A stretch of 64,000 nucleotides of DNA from Salinimicrobium sp963739625 (GCA_963739625.1 CAVUAU010000017.1:62001-126000); one strand, 5' to 3'; counted from the first letter of the stretch, positions 9,029 through 18,448 are shown. The notes: a model not told the origin generated them from the sequence alone. A program made the numbers and translations.

Positions 9029-9792
9029 GGCGAAGTCTCCCGATTCTTAAAGCCATGAATTCCGGTGCTAATTACCAGGATCCCTGCAGTGACCAGTCCG
9101 GTGATCACCACCGCCTGATGCTCATTCCAGTTTGCAACAGCAACAGCGGTAAGTCCCCAGGCGCCAACGAGTGCAAATTCCCGCATATTTCGGGTCCAGG
9201 TGATCAACAGGTTGATCAACCCGGCAACGATGATCATAAGAATTGTCCAAACAACTTCAGAAATTCCGAAGCCGTTCCAGCCTTCAGCAGTTAAGAAAGC
9301 AGCCGTGTTAGCGATAAGCGCCACGGTGATCCAGCCCGAATAAAATGTAAAAGGCCACCACAAAAAAGCGATGATCGGCAAAGGTTCATCGTCTAGTTCC
9401 AGTCTTCCGCGGAAGATGATCTTAAGTAGCGAGAACAGCAAAACGAGCATGATCACAACCGAAAGACCAATATACTCATTGAGCCATGCAAAGATCCAGG
9501 AAATGTTGGCGATACATGAGATAATGAACCAGATCCCCACTTTCGAGACCACCTTCTTAGGCCGTTCATGGCCAAAAAGTGCAAGCGATTGATAAATGAC
9601 AAATCCAAATAGCGCCAGGTAAATCACGCCCCAAATAGAAAATGCATAGCCCGCCGGGGTGAATAAATTCTCAAACTTCGCTGAAACCGTAGCCATAGTG
9701 TTCCCATTGATCGCACCGGTATTAGAAAGATAATTGACGGCGACGGTGGCAAGCAATGCGAGGATGTTTCCTACGGCGAGTAATTTTTTCAT
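9013..9792 (-). CDS. TspO/MBR-like tryptophan-rich membrane protein
   Basis: A 259-aa membrane protein with about seven helices. The segments FTPAGYAFSIWGVIYLALFGF, FLWWPFTFYSGWITVALIANTAAFL and WTILMIIVAGLINLLI resemble the tryptophan-rich sensory protein (TspO) family, though it is longer than the five-helix canonical TspO (about 160 aa). TspO proteins bind porphyrins and, in Rhodobacter, modulate photopigment gene expression (established for that genus). Here it sits between the lycopene cyclase gene (4-bp overlap) and the photolyase gene (16-bp overlap), which supports a light- or tetrapyrrole-related role. The exact ligand is not deducible. Confidence 0.75.
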   Translation of the reverse strand: MKKLLAVGNILALLATVAVNYLSNTGAINGNTMATVSAKFENLFTPAGYAFSIWGVIYLALFGFVIYQSLALFGHERPKKVVSKVGIWFIISCIANISWIFAWLNEYIGLSVVIMLVLLFSLLKIIFRGRLELDDEPLPIIAFLWWPFTFYSGWITVALIANTAAFLTAEGWNGFGISEVVWTILMIIVAGLINLLITWTRNMREFALVGAWGLTAVAVANWNEHQAVVITGLVTAGILVISTGIHGFKNRETSPWKKM

Positions 9793-10526
9793 AACATCTG
9801 TCTTTTTTTGAGCTCGTTTTTCTTCGGAAGGGGTGAAAAATGGGATTTACGGGACAAAAGATAATTGTAGATCAATAGGTTGAGCAGGATGAGCTCGGCA
9901 CCATAGAAAATATCTTCCACAGGAACTGTGAATATCCTGAAGCCCATAAATTCTGAGGAATTGTACCACACCACTTCCTCTTCTATTCCGGTGCCGGTGA
10001 GTACACCGTTTACGATAAAAAACGGAAGCAGCAAAACAGCATAGATAAGGTAGAACCTGTCGAGCCAGTCAATCTTGAAAATGAAGCGGGCGAGCAACAA
10101 CAAAATTCCGAAGCTTATAAAGGTGGAGGCTGTATAAGCTCTTTCAAAAAATAGCAACCCAAGAAGAATCAAGGCAGCGGAAAGCAGCAGCGTAAAAGGG
10201 GTGCCTAAAAAGGCATTTTTGAAACCTTTTATAAACAGGTTGATACAATGAAAGGTGAAAACGCAGGCGTATGGGATACAAAAGAAAAAAAGTACCTCCT
10301 CCAGCGGCAGATTCCCGACTTTTATCCCGGTTAAATACTTTTCATTGAAGCCCCACACTCCAATCCCTGTGAAATACATGTCCCAGACTATAAAGATAAG
10401 TCCCGAAATAAAAACAGCGGGAAAAAAGGCGTTCCAGGTCTTGTAAAACTTCAGTTTTGGGTGAAAACTGAACAAAAAAGGAATTGAAATCGTAAAAAAG
10501 TTCACCAGGAGATAAGTGTACTGCAT
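9789..10526 (-). CDS. Lycopene beta-cyclase, CrtYcd-type
   Basis: A 245-aa, seven-helix membrane protein made of two repeats of the lycopene cyclase domain. Each repeat carries the family motif PxE(E/D): LPLEEVLFF near residue 75 and VPVEDIFYG near residue 200. It should convert lycopene to beta-carotene in the inner membrane. The fused c-d arrangement is usual in Bacteroidota. It overlaps crtZ by 1 bp and the TspO-like gene by 4 bp. Confidence 0.88.
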   Translation of the reverse strand: MQYTYLLVNFFTISIPFLFSFHPKLKFYKTWNAFFPAVFISGLIFIVWDMYFTGIGVWGFNEKYLTGIKVGNLPLEEVLFFFCIPYACVFTFHCINLFIKGFKNAFLGTPFTLLLSAALILLGLLFFERAYTASTFISFGILLLLARFIFKIDWLDRFYLIYAVLLLPFFIVNGVLTGTGIEEEVVWYNSSEFMGFRIFTVPVEDIFYGAELILLNLLIYNYLLSRKSHFSPLPKKNELKKRQML

Positions 10527-10996
10527 CAGGCTTTTCTTTGGTCTCTAAAATATTTCATGGGCACCCAAAGCATTCCGAAGCATTCCCCATCCTGCTTGCC
10601 AAGGTGTTTGTGATGCATTTTATGGGCCCTGCGAATGGCTTTGAAATAGGGATGTTCACTCTTCCTCAAAACTTTGAACCGCTGGTGAATAAAGATATCA
10701 TGAACAAAAAAATAAGCCATCCCGTAAAGAGTGATGCCAAGCCCTATAAAAAAGAGAAAATTGTACCCGGCCTGCATTCCGAAAAAAAGACACAGTATCC
10801 CGGGAACCGCAAAAATCAGGAAAAAGAAGTCATTGTGCTCAAAAAACCCCGGGGACTCCTTTTTATGATGGTCTTTATGCAGCGTCCACAGCAGGCCGTG
10901 CATGATGTATTTGTGAGTAAACCATGCCACGCCTTCCATCGCCAAAAAAGCAGCTAAAACAATGATAATATCAAGAATTACAGATTCCATAGTCAA
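10526..10996 (-). CDS. crtZ: Beta-carotene hydroxylase
   Basis: A 156-aa membrane di-iron hydroxylase. All histidine clusters are visible: HKYIMHG, HKDHHK, HDIFIHQRF and RRAHKMHHKHLG. It hydroxylates beta-carotene to zeaxanthin, the usual major pigment of marine flavobacteria. Its length is typical of the family. It overlaps the lycopene cyclase gene by 1 bp and lies 34 bp after the small exported-protein gene. Confidence 0.93.
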   Translation of the reverse strand: MTMESVILDIIIVLAAFLAMEGVAWFTHKYIMHGLLWTLHKDHHKKESPGFFEHNDFFFLIFAVPGILCLFFGMQAGYNFLFFIGLGITLYGMAYFFVHDIFIHQRFKVLRKSEHPYFKAIRRAHKMHHKHLGKQDGECFGMLWVPMKYFRDQRKA

Positions 10997-11030
10997 CTTT
11001 CTTTAGACTTTTTTCAAGTTAAGCAAAAAT

Positions 11031-11543
11031 TCAATCATCGCTTTCCAAAAGCCGGTTCTTCATTTTCTGTTTTTCAACCTCATTTAAAGCTCTTGCCACC
11101 GTCATGAACTCCAGGATCATTCTTTTTAACTCTACGTCTTTCACGCTCTCGATCCCTGAAAAAAGTATTTTTTTATCTTCCTCCAGGTTGTCTTTGTACC
11201 CAAGGAAATCGGGAGTTTCAGACTGCACCGAAAACCTTAGAAATCGCAACTCGAGACTTGATGGCTTAGCCTCAATGGCTTTTGCTATAGCCTTTTTGCC
11301 CCTGTTGAAATGAGACATCTTTGAAAGCGGATTGATCACATGCTTTGCCAACATCATCTCTGCTGCGGCTTTATATCCCAGGAAGAGAGGTTTGTCTTGC
11401 TTTGCCTCAGCAAATTGTAAAAGTTCTTCGGCAGCAGCCTCTTCCTCTGCAGATCTTAAATACAACTGCCGGGCCTCAGAAAGGTCAGATTGCTGCAGAG
11501 ATGCCGTTATAAAACTGAGAAAAAGAAAAAAGTAAGCCATCAA
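11031..11543 (-). CDS. Small exported protein of the carotenoid operon, function unknown
   Basis: A 170-aa protein with an N-terminal hydrophobic signal (MMAYFFLFLSFITASLQ) followed by an alpha-helical, Glu/Lys/Ala-rich body that looks TPR-like (AEEEAAAEELLQFAEAK, then HFNRGKKAIAKAIEAKPSSLELRFLRF). No enzymatic motif is visible. It overlaps crtB by 4 bp and precedes crtZ, the position in which an unnamed exported protein is often found in flavobacterial carotenoid clusters. The function is unknown. Confidence 0.75.
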   Translation of the reverse strand: MMAYFFLFLSFITASLQQSDLSEARQLYLRSAEEEAAAEELLQFAEAKQDKPLFLGYKAAAEMMLAKHVINPLSKMSHFNRGKKAIAKAIEAKPSSLELRFLRFSVQSETPDFLGYKDNLEEDKKILFSGIESVKDVELKRMILEFMTVARALNEVEKQKMKNRLLESDD

Positions 11544-12376
11544 ACAATATTCATTTTACATTCGAGCAGGCTGTTCAACATTAGTCCCACCTTCTTCCCG
11601 TTGTTGATCCTTATCCTGCCATCAAGCACCCGGTGGGCCGGCAACCGCCGTATTTTCTTAAACAGCGATTGATAATAGACGTAAGCCAGGTAAACTCCTC
11701 CTTTTGAGGAAGCCGGAAGTTTTTTGATCCCTTCCAAAGCTACTTTAAAATCTTCCTCGATTTCCAGTTCGATCTGTTTTTTAGCTTCCGCAGAAAAATT
11801 GGCCATATCAACGCCGGGAAAATAGGTTCTTCCCAACACATGGTAATCGTCTTTTAGATCTCTTAAAAAATTCACTTTTTGAAAAGCGGCGCCCAGCTTC
11901 ATAGCGTAAGGCTTAAGACGGGCGTACATTTCTTTGTCACCTTCGGTAAAGATGTGCAGGCACATAAGACCTACCACCTCGGCTGAGCCCAGAATATACT
12001 GCTGATATTTTTCATCTGTATAATCCACTTTTTGAAGGTCCATTTCCATACTTTTCAAAAAGGTTTCAATGAGTTCATAGTCAATAGCATAATCATGCAC
12101 AGCACTTTGAAAAGCATTTAAGACAGGATTGGTGGAAATACGCCTTTCCAGCGCAAGATAGGTCTCCTTTTTAAATTCGGCCAGGAGGACCGCCTGATCG
12201 TAACCCTCAAAACTGTCCACAATCTCATCGGCAACCCGCACAAAACCGTAAACCGAATAAATTGGATCCCGCAGACGATCATGCAAAAAATAGATGCCGA
12301 GCGAGAAACTCGTGCTGTAGGAACGCGTGGTAAGACGGCTTACCTGCACCGAAAGATCATCAAATAGTGACTTCAT
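11540..12376 (-). CDS. crtB: Phytoene synthase
   Basis: A 278-aa squalene/phytoene synthase. The first aspartate motif is DEIVD within YGFVRVADEIVDSFEGYD; the second is in KVNFLRDLKDDYHVLGRTYFP. The conserved Tyr/Ser start (TRSYSTSFSLG) is also present. It condenses two geranylgeranyl diphosphates to phytoene, the first committed carotenoid step. No GGPP synthase gene lies in the operon, so the substrate must come from elsewhere. It overlaps crtI by 17 bp and the downstream exported-protein gene by 4 bp. Confidence 0.94.
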   Translation of the reverse strand: MKSLFDDLSVQVSRLTTRSYSTSFSLGIYFLHDRLRDPIYSVYGFVRVADEIVDSFEGYDQAVLLAEFKKETYLALERRISTNPVLNAFQSAVHDYAIDYELIETFLKSMEMDLQKVDYTDEKYQQYILGSAEVVGLMCLHIFTEGDKEMYARLKPYAMKLGAAFQKVNFLRDLKDDYHVLGRTYFPGVDMANFSAEAKKQIELEIEEDFKVALEGIKKLPASSKGGVYLAYVYYQSLFKKIRRLPAHRVLDGRIRINNGKKVGLMLNSLLECKMNIV

Positions 12377-13857
12377 ATTTCTTTTTCTTTAGTTCTTTAA
12401 CAACCTGGCCCGCCGCTATTTTCCCGGAGATCAATGAGGGTGGCACACCCGGGCCGGGCACAGTTAGCTGGCCGGCATAAAAAAGGTTAGACAGTTTTTT
12501 ATTTCTAATCCTGGGCTTGAGAATAGCAGTTTGCGACAGCGTATTGGCCAGCCCGTAAGCATTCCCTTTGAAGGAATTATAATCAGCAATAAAATCGCTT
12601 ACACAATAGCTCTTTTTGTAGTCCAGCCGGTGCTTTATACTGCGACCTATTTGTTTTTCCAGCCGTTGCATCATGATCCCAAAGAATTTTTCCCGCAGCG
12701 CCTCTGTATCCTCGAGTCCCGGCGCCAGCGGCATCAACAGGAAAAGGTTTTCATGGCCTTGAGGTGCGACCGAGGAGTCTGTGCGGGAGGGACAGCATGC
12801 GTAAAATAATGGTTTGGAAGGCCATTGCGGCTCTTTATAGATCTCTACGGAATGATCAAAAAGGTCTTCGTCAAAAAACAGCGTATGATGCTGTAATTCG
12901 GGTATCTTTTCTGAAAAACCGAGGTAATATATAAGACAGGACGGGGCAAAAGTCTTTTTTTCCCAGTAGCTGTTGGAATAGTTCCTGTAAGGCTGCGGAA
13001 GCAATTTTTGCTCCACATGTTCATAATCGGCGGCGGCCACAACGGCGTCAAAAATGACATTTTCGCCACCAGTTCTAATTCCGGTTACTTTTCCACCTTC
13101 AGCTAGAAATTTGCTCAACAGCCGAATTGAAGTGAAATTTTGCGCCTTTTTCTTTTGCGATCATGACCATCGCATCTATCACCTTTCCGAAGCCACCTTT
13201 AGGATACCACGTGCCCAATTTAAGCCCTGCATAATTCATGAGACTATACAACGCCGGCGTGTCTTGTGGCATAGCACCCAAAAACAGCACTGGAAATTCC
13301 ATAAGGGCAATTAATTTGGGATTGCTAAAGAATTTGCGCACATGTTTGCTGAAAGATGAGAAAACCTGAAGCCTGAGCGCGCCTTTAATAAGATCTACAT
13401 TCATAAATTCAGAAATGGAAAGGCCGGGCATATAAACCAGCTTTTCCATTCCCTGCTCGTACTTGTACCGCGCCTCTTCCATAAATTGGTCAAGTTTTGC
13501 GGCACTTCCCGCTTCAAGACTTTCAAACAGCTGTCGCAAATGGTCATAATTTTCGGGAATACTCAATTTTTCTCCCTTTTTAAAAACGATCTCGAATGAG
13601 GGATCCAGAAGTTCCAGTTCGTAAAGCTGCATCACGTCATAATCAAAATCTCCAAAGAATTTTTCAAAGACATCGGGCATCCAGTACCAACTGGGCCCCA
13701 TGTCAAAGGTGTAGCCATTCTCTGTGACCAATTGCCTCGCGCGGCCCCCTGCGGTACTATTTTTCTCGAAAATATGTACCTCATGGCCTGCAGCTCCAAG
13801 ATATGCTGCTGCACTCAAGCCCGAAAAACCGGCTCCTATTATTGCTATTTTTGACAT
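12360..13857 (-). pseudogene. crtI: Phytoene desaturase, single-base frameshift
   Basis: From ATG 13857 the frame gives the dinucleotide-binding fold (IAIIGAGFSGLSAAAYL), GGRARQLV and the N-terminal half, then stops after FNSAVEQISS at 13099. The rest continues in the next frame (AEGGKVTGIRTGGENV) to the family C-terminus FYAGQLTVPGPGVPPSLISG and stops at 12360. Removing one base at about 13101-13106 restores a protein of roughly 495 residues, normal for CrtI. The enzyme desaturates phytoene to lycopene using FAD. If the frameshift were real the strain should lack coloured carotenoids although every other pathway gene is intact; an error in the sequence is more likely. Confidence 0.85.
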
Positions 13858-13866
13858 ATTTCCCGT

Positions 13867-14766
13867 TTAATTCTTTGATGTATTCTTTTCAAGGCTTTCC
13901 TCCAGATCATCTACTGAAAAAAGCCAGTTGAGATTTTTATTTTCATCGGCCTCTTTTCTGAAGGTCTCATTAGCGGCGATCCATATTTTTGGTCCCTCCT
14001 GTAGCTGCTCTAGCTCCTGAAGATATTCGCTGATGTTTCCTAAAAGTCCTTTGTGGACCATGAACATTAGCAGGTTTGAGGCCTTAATATCTTCCTGGGC
14101 TGTCTTAACCGAGGAAAGAGGTACGTTTGCGCCGAGATATACTACTCTTTGACCTTTACTCCTAAGCAGGAAATTGGCAAAGAGCAACCCTATTTCGTGA
14201 AACTCATTTTCGGGCAGGAACAATATCCAGGAATCTTCTTTTTCTTGTGGCAGCGGCAGAGCATCTATGGCCGTAAAGATCTTTTGACACAACAAATTAG
14301 AAAGAAAATGCTCCTGGGCCGGCGGAATATTGTTGCTCATCCACATGAGCCCAATGCGATCCAACATAGGGTATATCACCTGTTTATAGGTTTTATGAAG
14401 TCCGAATCGCAACTGGCAGTGAGAAAAAATCTTGTGAAAGTTGAATTCGTCGTAGGTCATTCCTGCAGAGATCAACTGACTCACGAAATACTGGTAATCT
14501 GTTTGCCTTTCTGCACCGGGGGCATATTCCTCCACCAGCCTAAACAGCTCTTCGTCACTCTTAGAACAAAGGCTGGAAACCTTTTCTCCCGTACCCGTAA
14601 GGCTAACAATATTTAAAAGCCGGCGCAATTGCTCCCCGTCATAGTACCGGGTATTTCCTTCACTTCGGTTTGGTTGAAGGGCATGATAACGTTGCTCCCA
14701 AATACGAATGGTATGAGCTTTAATTCCGGAGAATTGGGCAAGCTGAGATATTGAAAACTGATTCAT
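13867..14766 (-). CDS. MerR family regulator with cobalamin-binding domain (CarH/LitR-like photoreceptor)
   Basis: A 299-aa regulator. Residues 1-70 are a MerR winged helix (FSISQLAQFSGIKAHTIRIW). Residues about 85-170 form a four-helix bundle and 178-295 a Rossmann-type B12 domain. The CarH hallmark W-x9-EH is present (W142, E152, H153), and so is the axial-ligand motif ExHxxG (E188, H190, G193). In Thermus and Myxococcus, CarH binds DNA as an adenosylcobalamin tetramer in the dark and falls apart in light, derepressing carotenoid genes. Here it is the first gene of the crt-phr operon, 9 bp before crtI, so light-controlled autoregulation is a strong inference. Light response itself is not proven by sequence. 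Confidence 0.88.
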   Translation of the reverse strand: MNQFSISQLAQFSGIKAHTIRIWEQRYHALQPNRSEGNTRYYDGEQLRRLLNIVSLTGTGEKVSSLCSKSDEELFRLVEEYAPGAERQTDYQYFVSQLISAGMTYDEFNFHKIFSHCQLRFGLHKTYKQVIYPMLDRIGLMWMSNNIPPAQEHFLSNLLCQKIFTAIDALPLPQEKEDSWILFLPENEFHEIGLLFANFLLRSKGQRVVYLGANVPLSSVKTAQEDIKASNLLMFMVHKGLLGNISEYLQELEQLQEGPKIWIAANETFRKEADENKNLNWLFSVDDLEESLEKNTSKN

Positions 14767-14780
14767 TGTTTAAAAAATAT

Positions 14781-14796
14781 TGTGTAAATTTAAACA
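14781..14796. promoter_or_regulatory. Candidate CarH-type operator and promoter of the carotenoid-photolyase operon
   Basis: TGTGTAAATTTAAACA is a 16-bp dyad with 14 of 16 positions symmetric (TGTnTAAATTTAnACA). It lies 15 bp upstream of the regulator's start codon. A degenerate second copy, TGTTAAATTCACA, is at 14814-14826. The minus-strand sequence TATGTTTA (14798-14791) overlaps the first dyad and resembles the -7 element TAnnTTTG with the last base changed. A dyad overlying the promoter is where a MerR/CarH repressor would bind; this is an inference from position and symmetry. Confidence 0.5.
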
Positions 14797-15012
14797 TAAA
14801 AGAGATGGTGGTTTGTTAAATTCACACTAATTTTGTCTCCATAATTATAACCTGCTAAAATTCAAATTTTTAGAGGAACAATAAATATAAATATTTTTGT
14901 CAAGCGAACAGACCCGAAATAAATTATCAATAAAAAATCTATAAATCTTAACAAGAGCCGGTTTCTTATCGGGAGCCACAGAATGAGTATCTTTGATCTT
15001 TAGCCCAACAAC

Positions 15013-15234
15013 ATGAAGCACACCAACAAACACCAGTTGATGAAAGGTTTAAAGTTCCTTGCAGGTGCCCTTCCCCTTTCTTTTATAGGACCAGTGGTTC
15101 TTTTTAGTTCTTTCAAAAACCAGGAGCACGCTTTGTTCATTCCCATTCTCATCCTCGCCATATTAGCTATGGCTGCCGCAGTATTTCTCATGTTCAAAGG
15201 AATTTCGACGGTTATGAAGGCTCTGTTCGATTAG
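15013..15234 (+). CDS. DUF6095 family small membrane protein
   Basis: A 73-aa protein with two membrane helices (FLAGALPLSFIGPVVLFSSF and PILILAILAMAAAVFLMF) joined by a short loop with KNQEHALF. The pattern matches the small flavobacterial DUF6095 family, whose function is unknown. It stands alone, divergent from the CarH-like regulator (246 bp away) and 32 bp before the TTG start of the TonB receptor. Confidence 0.75.
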   Translation: MKHTNKHQLMKGLKFLAGALPLSFIGPVVLFSSFKNQEHALFIPILILAILAMAAAVFLMFKGISTVMKALFD

Positions 15235-15266
15235 CCCATCAGTCACTTTAATAACTTTCTACGGAA

Positions 15267-17633
15267 TTGAAAAAACACATTTGCGTCCTGCTTTTAATTT
15301 TTCCGCTTTTATTGCAGGCTCAGGAGAATTTTATTCTTCATGGCAGCATAAAAGACGCTGAGAACAATGAAACCCTGAGCGGGGTGAATGTCTTATTTCC
15401 CGGGTTGCAAACCGGCACCGTCACCAACTCTTATGGATTTTACTCCATAAAGGTTCCTCAGGGAAAACACGAAATACAAATTTCTTATTTGGGATATGCC
15501 GGTATTACACAAGCTTTAGAAATATTACGAGACACCATTATTGATTTTGAATTGCTCCCTACTTCTGAAACCCTTGAAGAAGTAGTGCTCGTTGAAGATC
15601 CAGAACGCTTAAGGATCTCCCGACCAGAAATGAGCGTCAACAGGCTGGAAATTGCTACAATACAGCAGTTGCCTGTTGTATTTGGAGAGGTGGATGTTGT
15701 AAAATCACTTTTACTTTTACCCGGAGTTTCAAATGCCGGGGAAGCTTCATCTGGCTTCAATGTTCGGGGAGGTGCAGCAGATCAAAATCTTATCCTTTTG
15801 GACGAAGCGACTATTTACAACGCCAGTCACCTGTTTGGGCTTTTTTCAGTGTTTAATCCAGATGCTATTAAAAACCTTAAGCTCTATAAAGGCGGCATCC
15901 CTGCGGAATATGGCGGCAGAGTATCGTCTGTGCTTGATATTTATCAGAAAGACGGGAACAGCAACAAATTTGAAGCTAACGGGGGCATAGGGTTAATTTC
16001 AAGCCGGCTGCTTGCACAGGGGCCGTTGGTAAAAGACAAAAGCTCCTTCCTGGTGGGCGGTCGCAGTTCTTATGCTCATCTCTTCCTTAAATTGACCGAT
16101 AATCCTAATTCGGCTTATTTCTACGACCTCAATACGAAGATTAATTACAGGTTGAACGAAAACAACCGCTTGCTCTTTTCGGGTTATTTTGGCCGTGATG
16201 TTTTCAACATCAATGAAAGTTTTAAAAACACCTATGGCAATGCTGTTTTCAACCTGAGATGGAACCATGTACTAAAGGACAACATCTTCAGCAATCTTTC
16301 GCTCATCTACAGTGACTACTATTATGGATTAACATTGGATTTTGTTGGCTTCAACTGGAACAGCGGGATCAAGAATTTTAACCTAAAGTACGATGTAGAG
16401 CATTTCGTAAATCAGAACGTTAGCCTTGACTACGGAATACAGGGTACTTCTTACGAATTCAATCCGGGGGAGATTGAACCAAATTCAGAGAGTTCGGGGA
16501 TCATCAGGTCGCAGCTCATAAAAAAGTATGCCCTGGAAACTGCCGCGTATCTATCGGTGGAACATCAAATTTCTGAAGCATTTTCCGCAGAATACGGCCT
16601 GCGGATAAGCAATTTTTTAAGGTTTGGACAGGAGCAGCTCAATTTGTACGCAAATGAAGAACCGGTGAGCTACAACCAGAAATTCGGTATTTATGAAAAG
16701 GCGATGCCAATAGGCACAAAGAACCTGAGTCGTTCAAAGGTGGAGCGTTCTTTTCTAAATCCTGAACCAAGACTTTCCCTGGCTTATAGTTTTAACGATG
16801 ATCAATCGGTCAAACTTAGTTACAACCGAATGGTCCAATACCTGCATCTTATCACCAATACCAGTTCTCCCACTCCGCTAGATGTTTGGGCACCAAGCGG
16901 CCGGTATATTGATCCGCAGTTACTAGACCAGGTTGCACTGGGGTACTTCCGAAGTTTTAAAGATCAAAAATTCACTCTCGAGCTGGAAACTTTCTATAAG
17001 GCACTCGACAACAGGATCGATTATATTGACGGGGCCGATCTTATCGCCAATGATGCCATTGAACAGGTGGTACTGCCGGGGAAAGGAAGGGCCTATGGGC
17101 TGGAGCTGCTTTTTAAGAAGAACAAGGGAAGATTTACAGGATGGATGGCTTATACCCTTAGCCGCTCTGAACAAAAAACCCCGGGAAGGACCTCTATCGA
17201 ACCCGGAATTAATAATGGGGTTTGGTACCCCACTCCTTATGATAAGACACATGACATTTCTATTACAGGCGCTTATGAGCTCAACAAAAAATGGACTTTT
17301 AATGCGAATTTCATTTTTCAGACAGGGCTACCTACAACCTATCCTAAGGGCCAGTACAGGTTTGAAAATTTGACTATTCCAGTATATTCAAATAGGAACA
17401 GCAATAGGTTACCGGCCTATCACCGGTTGGATCTTTCGGCTACTTTGACACCTTATAATCAAAGCAACCACAGCTGGAAATCATCCTGGAACTTTGGCCT
17501 GTACAATGTTTACAGCAGGAAAAACCCTGTTTCAATGAGCTTCAGGAAAAATGAGGATACAGGGAACAATGAGGCAGTTCGCCTGTCAATATTCGGGATC
17601 GTGCCGTCTGTGACCTATAACTTTAAATTTTAG
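15267..17633 (+). CDS. TonB-dependent receptor with N-terminal carboxypeptidase-like domain
   Basis: A 788-aa outer-membrane receptor beginning at TTG 15267. It has a signal peptide (residues 1-18), a carboxypeptidase-regulatory-like beta-sandwich (about 22-110, DAENNETLSGVNVLF), a plug domain (about 135-240, FNVRGGAADQNLILLDEA, KGGIPAEYGGRVSSVLDI) and a 22-strand barrel ending in Phe. It takes up an unidentified ligand in a TonB-dependent way. A DUF4249 lipoprotein gene follows 2 bp downstream, a standard pairing in Flavobacteriaceae; no substrate-specific gene is nearby. Confidence 0.92.
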   Translation: MKKHICVLLLIFPLLLQAQENFILHGSIKDAENNETLSGVNVLFPGLQTGTVTNSYGFYSIKVPQGKHEIQISYLGYAGITQALEILRDTIIDFELLPTSETLEEVVLVEDPERLRISRPEMSVNRLEIATIQQLPVVFGEVDVVKSLLLLPGVSNAGEASSGFNVRGGAADQNLILLDEATIYNASHLFGLFSVFNPDAIKNLKLYKGGIPAEYGGRVSSVLDIYQKDGNSNKFEANGGIGLISSRLLAQGPLVKDKSSFLVGGRSSYAHLFLKLTDNPNSAYFYDLNTKINYRLNENNRLLFSGYFGRDVFNINESFKNTYGNAVFNLRWNHVLKDNIFSNLSLIYSDYYYGLTLDFVGFNWNSGIKNFNLKYDVEHFVNQNVSLDYGIQGTSYEFNPGEIEPNSESSGIIRSQLIKKYALETAAYLSVEHQISEAFSAEYGLRISNFLRFGQEQLNLYANEEPVSYNQKFGIYEKAMPIGTKNLSRSKVERSFLNPEPRLSLAYSFNDDQSVKLSYNRMVQYLHLITNTSSPTPLDVWAPSGRYIDPQLLDQVALGYFRSFKDQKFTLELETFYKALDNRIDYIDGADLIANDAIEQVVLPGKGRAYGLELLFKKNKGRFTGWMAYTLSRSEQKTPGRTSIEPGINNGVWYPTPYDKTHDISITGAYELNKKWTFNANFIFQTGLPTTYPKGQYRFENLTIPVYSNRNSNRLPAYHRLDLSATLTPYNQSNHSWKSSWNFGLYNVYSRKNPVSMSFRKNEDTGNNEAVRLSIFGIVPSVTYNFKF

Positions 17634-17635
17634 AA

Positions 17636-18448
17636 ATGATGAAGGTGCCAAAAATGCTTTTTTTGATGTTGCTTGCCGGAAGTTTCTTTTCCTGCGAGGA
17701 TGTGGTAGATGTGGAGCTGGAGGAAGCTGAGCCAAGACTTGTGGTAGAGGCATCCCTGCTGTGGGATATAGATGTTGTCCAAAATGAGCAATATGTGAAG
17801 CTTACCACTACTGCTCCCTTTTTTGATTCTGAAACTCCTCCGGCAAAGGAAGCTACGGTTTCAGTTTTTGATGAAGCGGGCACAGAATATGTTTTTGAGG
17901 AAGTTAAAGACGGCCTCTTCAAAAATGAGGAAATTGAGCCTCGTCCGGGGGCGCAATATAAACTGATCATCACATACGAAGACGAAGTTTATGAAGCTAC
18001 CGAAGGATTTGTACCAACCCCGGAACTGCTGTATGTAGAACAAAACAATAATGGTGGTTTTAACGGGGAAGATGTGGAACTAAAAATATTTTACAAGGAT
18101 CCTGCCGACGTAGAAAATTACTATCTGTTTAGATTTTTTGGAGACATGCTTTCCCTGCAGATCTATGATGACAGGTTTACCGACGGAAGCGTGAATTTCG
18201 CCTACTATTCTGATGAAGATCTCGAAAAAGGAGATGAAGTAGGCCTTGAGATCCAGGGGATATCAAAAAGCTTTTATGAATACATGTACATTCTTCGCAG
18301 CCAGGCCGGCAGCAGTAATGCAGGCCCTTTTCAGACACAGCCCACCACTGTGAGAGGAAACATTGTCAACATTACCAATCCTGAGAACTTCGCGTTTGGC
18401 TACTTCAGGCTTTCAGCTACAGATTTTTTGAGCTATACTGTAGAATAG
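17636..18448 (+). CDS. DUF4249 domain-containing lipoprotein
   Basis: A 270-aa lipoprotein; the lipobox is LAGSFFSC with Cys20. The body is beta-rich and acidic, with features usual for DUF4249 (RLVVEASLLWD, then a cluster GAQYKLIITYEDEVYEA). DUF4249 proteins are surface or periplasmic partners of TonB receptors of the kind encoded just upstream; the ligand and mechanism are unknown. Start chosen at the first of two adjacent ATGs; the second is 3 bp further on. Confidence 0.85.
   Translation: MMKVPKMLFLMLLAGSFFSCEDVVDVELEEAEPRLVVEASLLWDIDVVQNEQYVKLTTTAPFFDSETPPAKEATVSVFDEAGTEYVFEEVKDGLFKNEEIEPRPGAQYKLIITYEDEVYEATEGFVPTPELLYVEQNNNGGFNGEDVELKIFYKDPADVENYYLFRFFGDMLSLQIYDDRFTDGSVNFAYYSDEDLEKGDEVGLEIQGISKSFYEYMYILRSQAGSSNAGPFQTQPTTVRGNIVNITNPENFAFGYFRLSATDFLSYTVE

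Noticed and set aside
12360..13857. Two separate desaturase genes (crtI plus a paralogue)
   Set aside because: The two halves are N- and C-terminal parts of a single CrtI that join at one base; neither half is complete.
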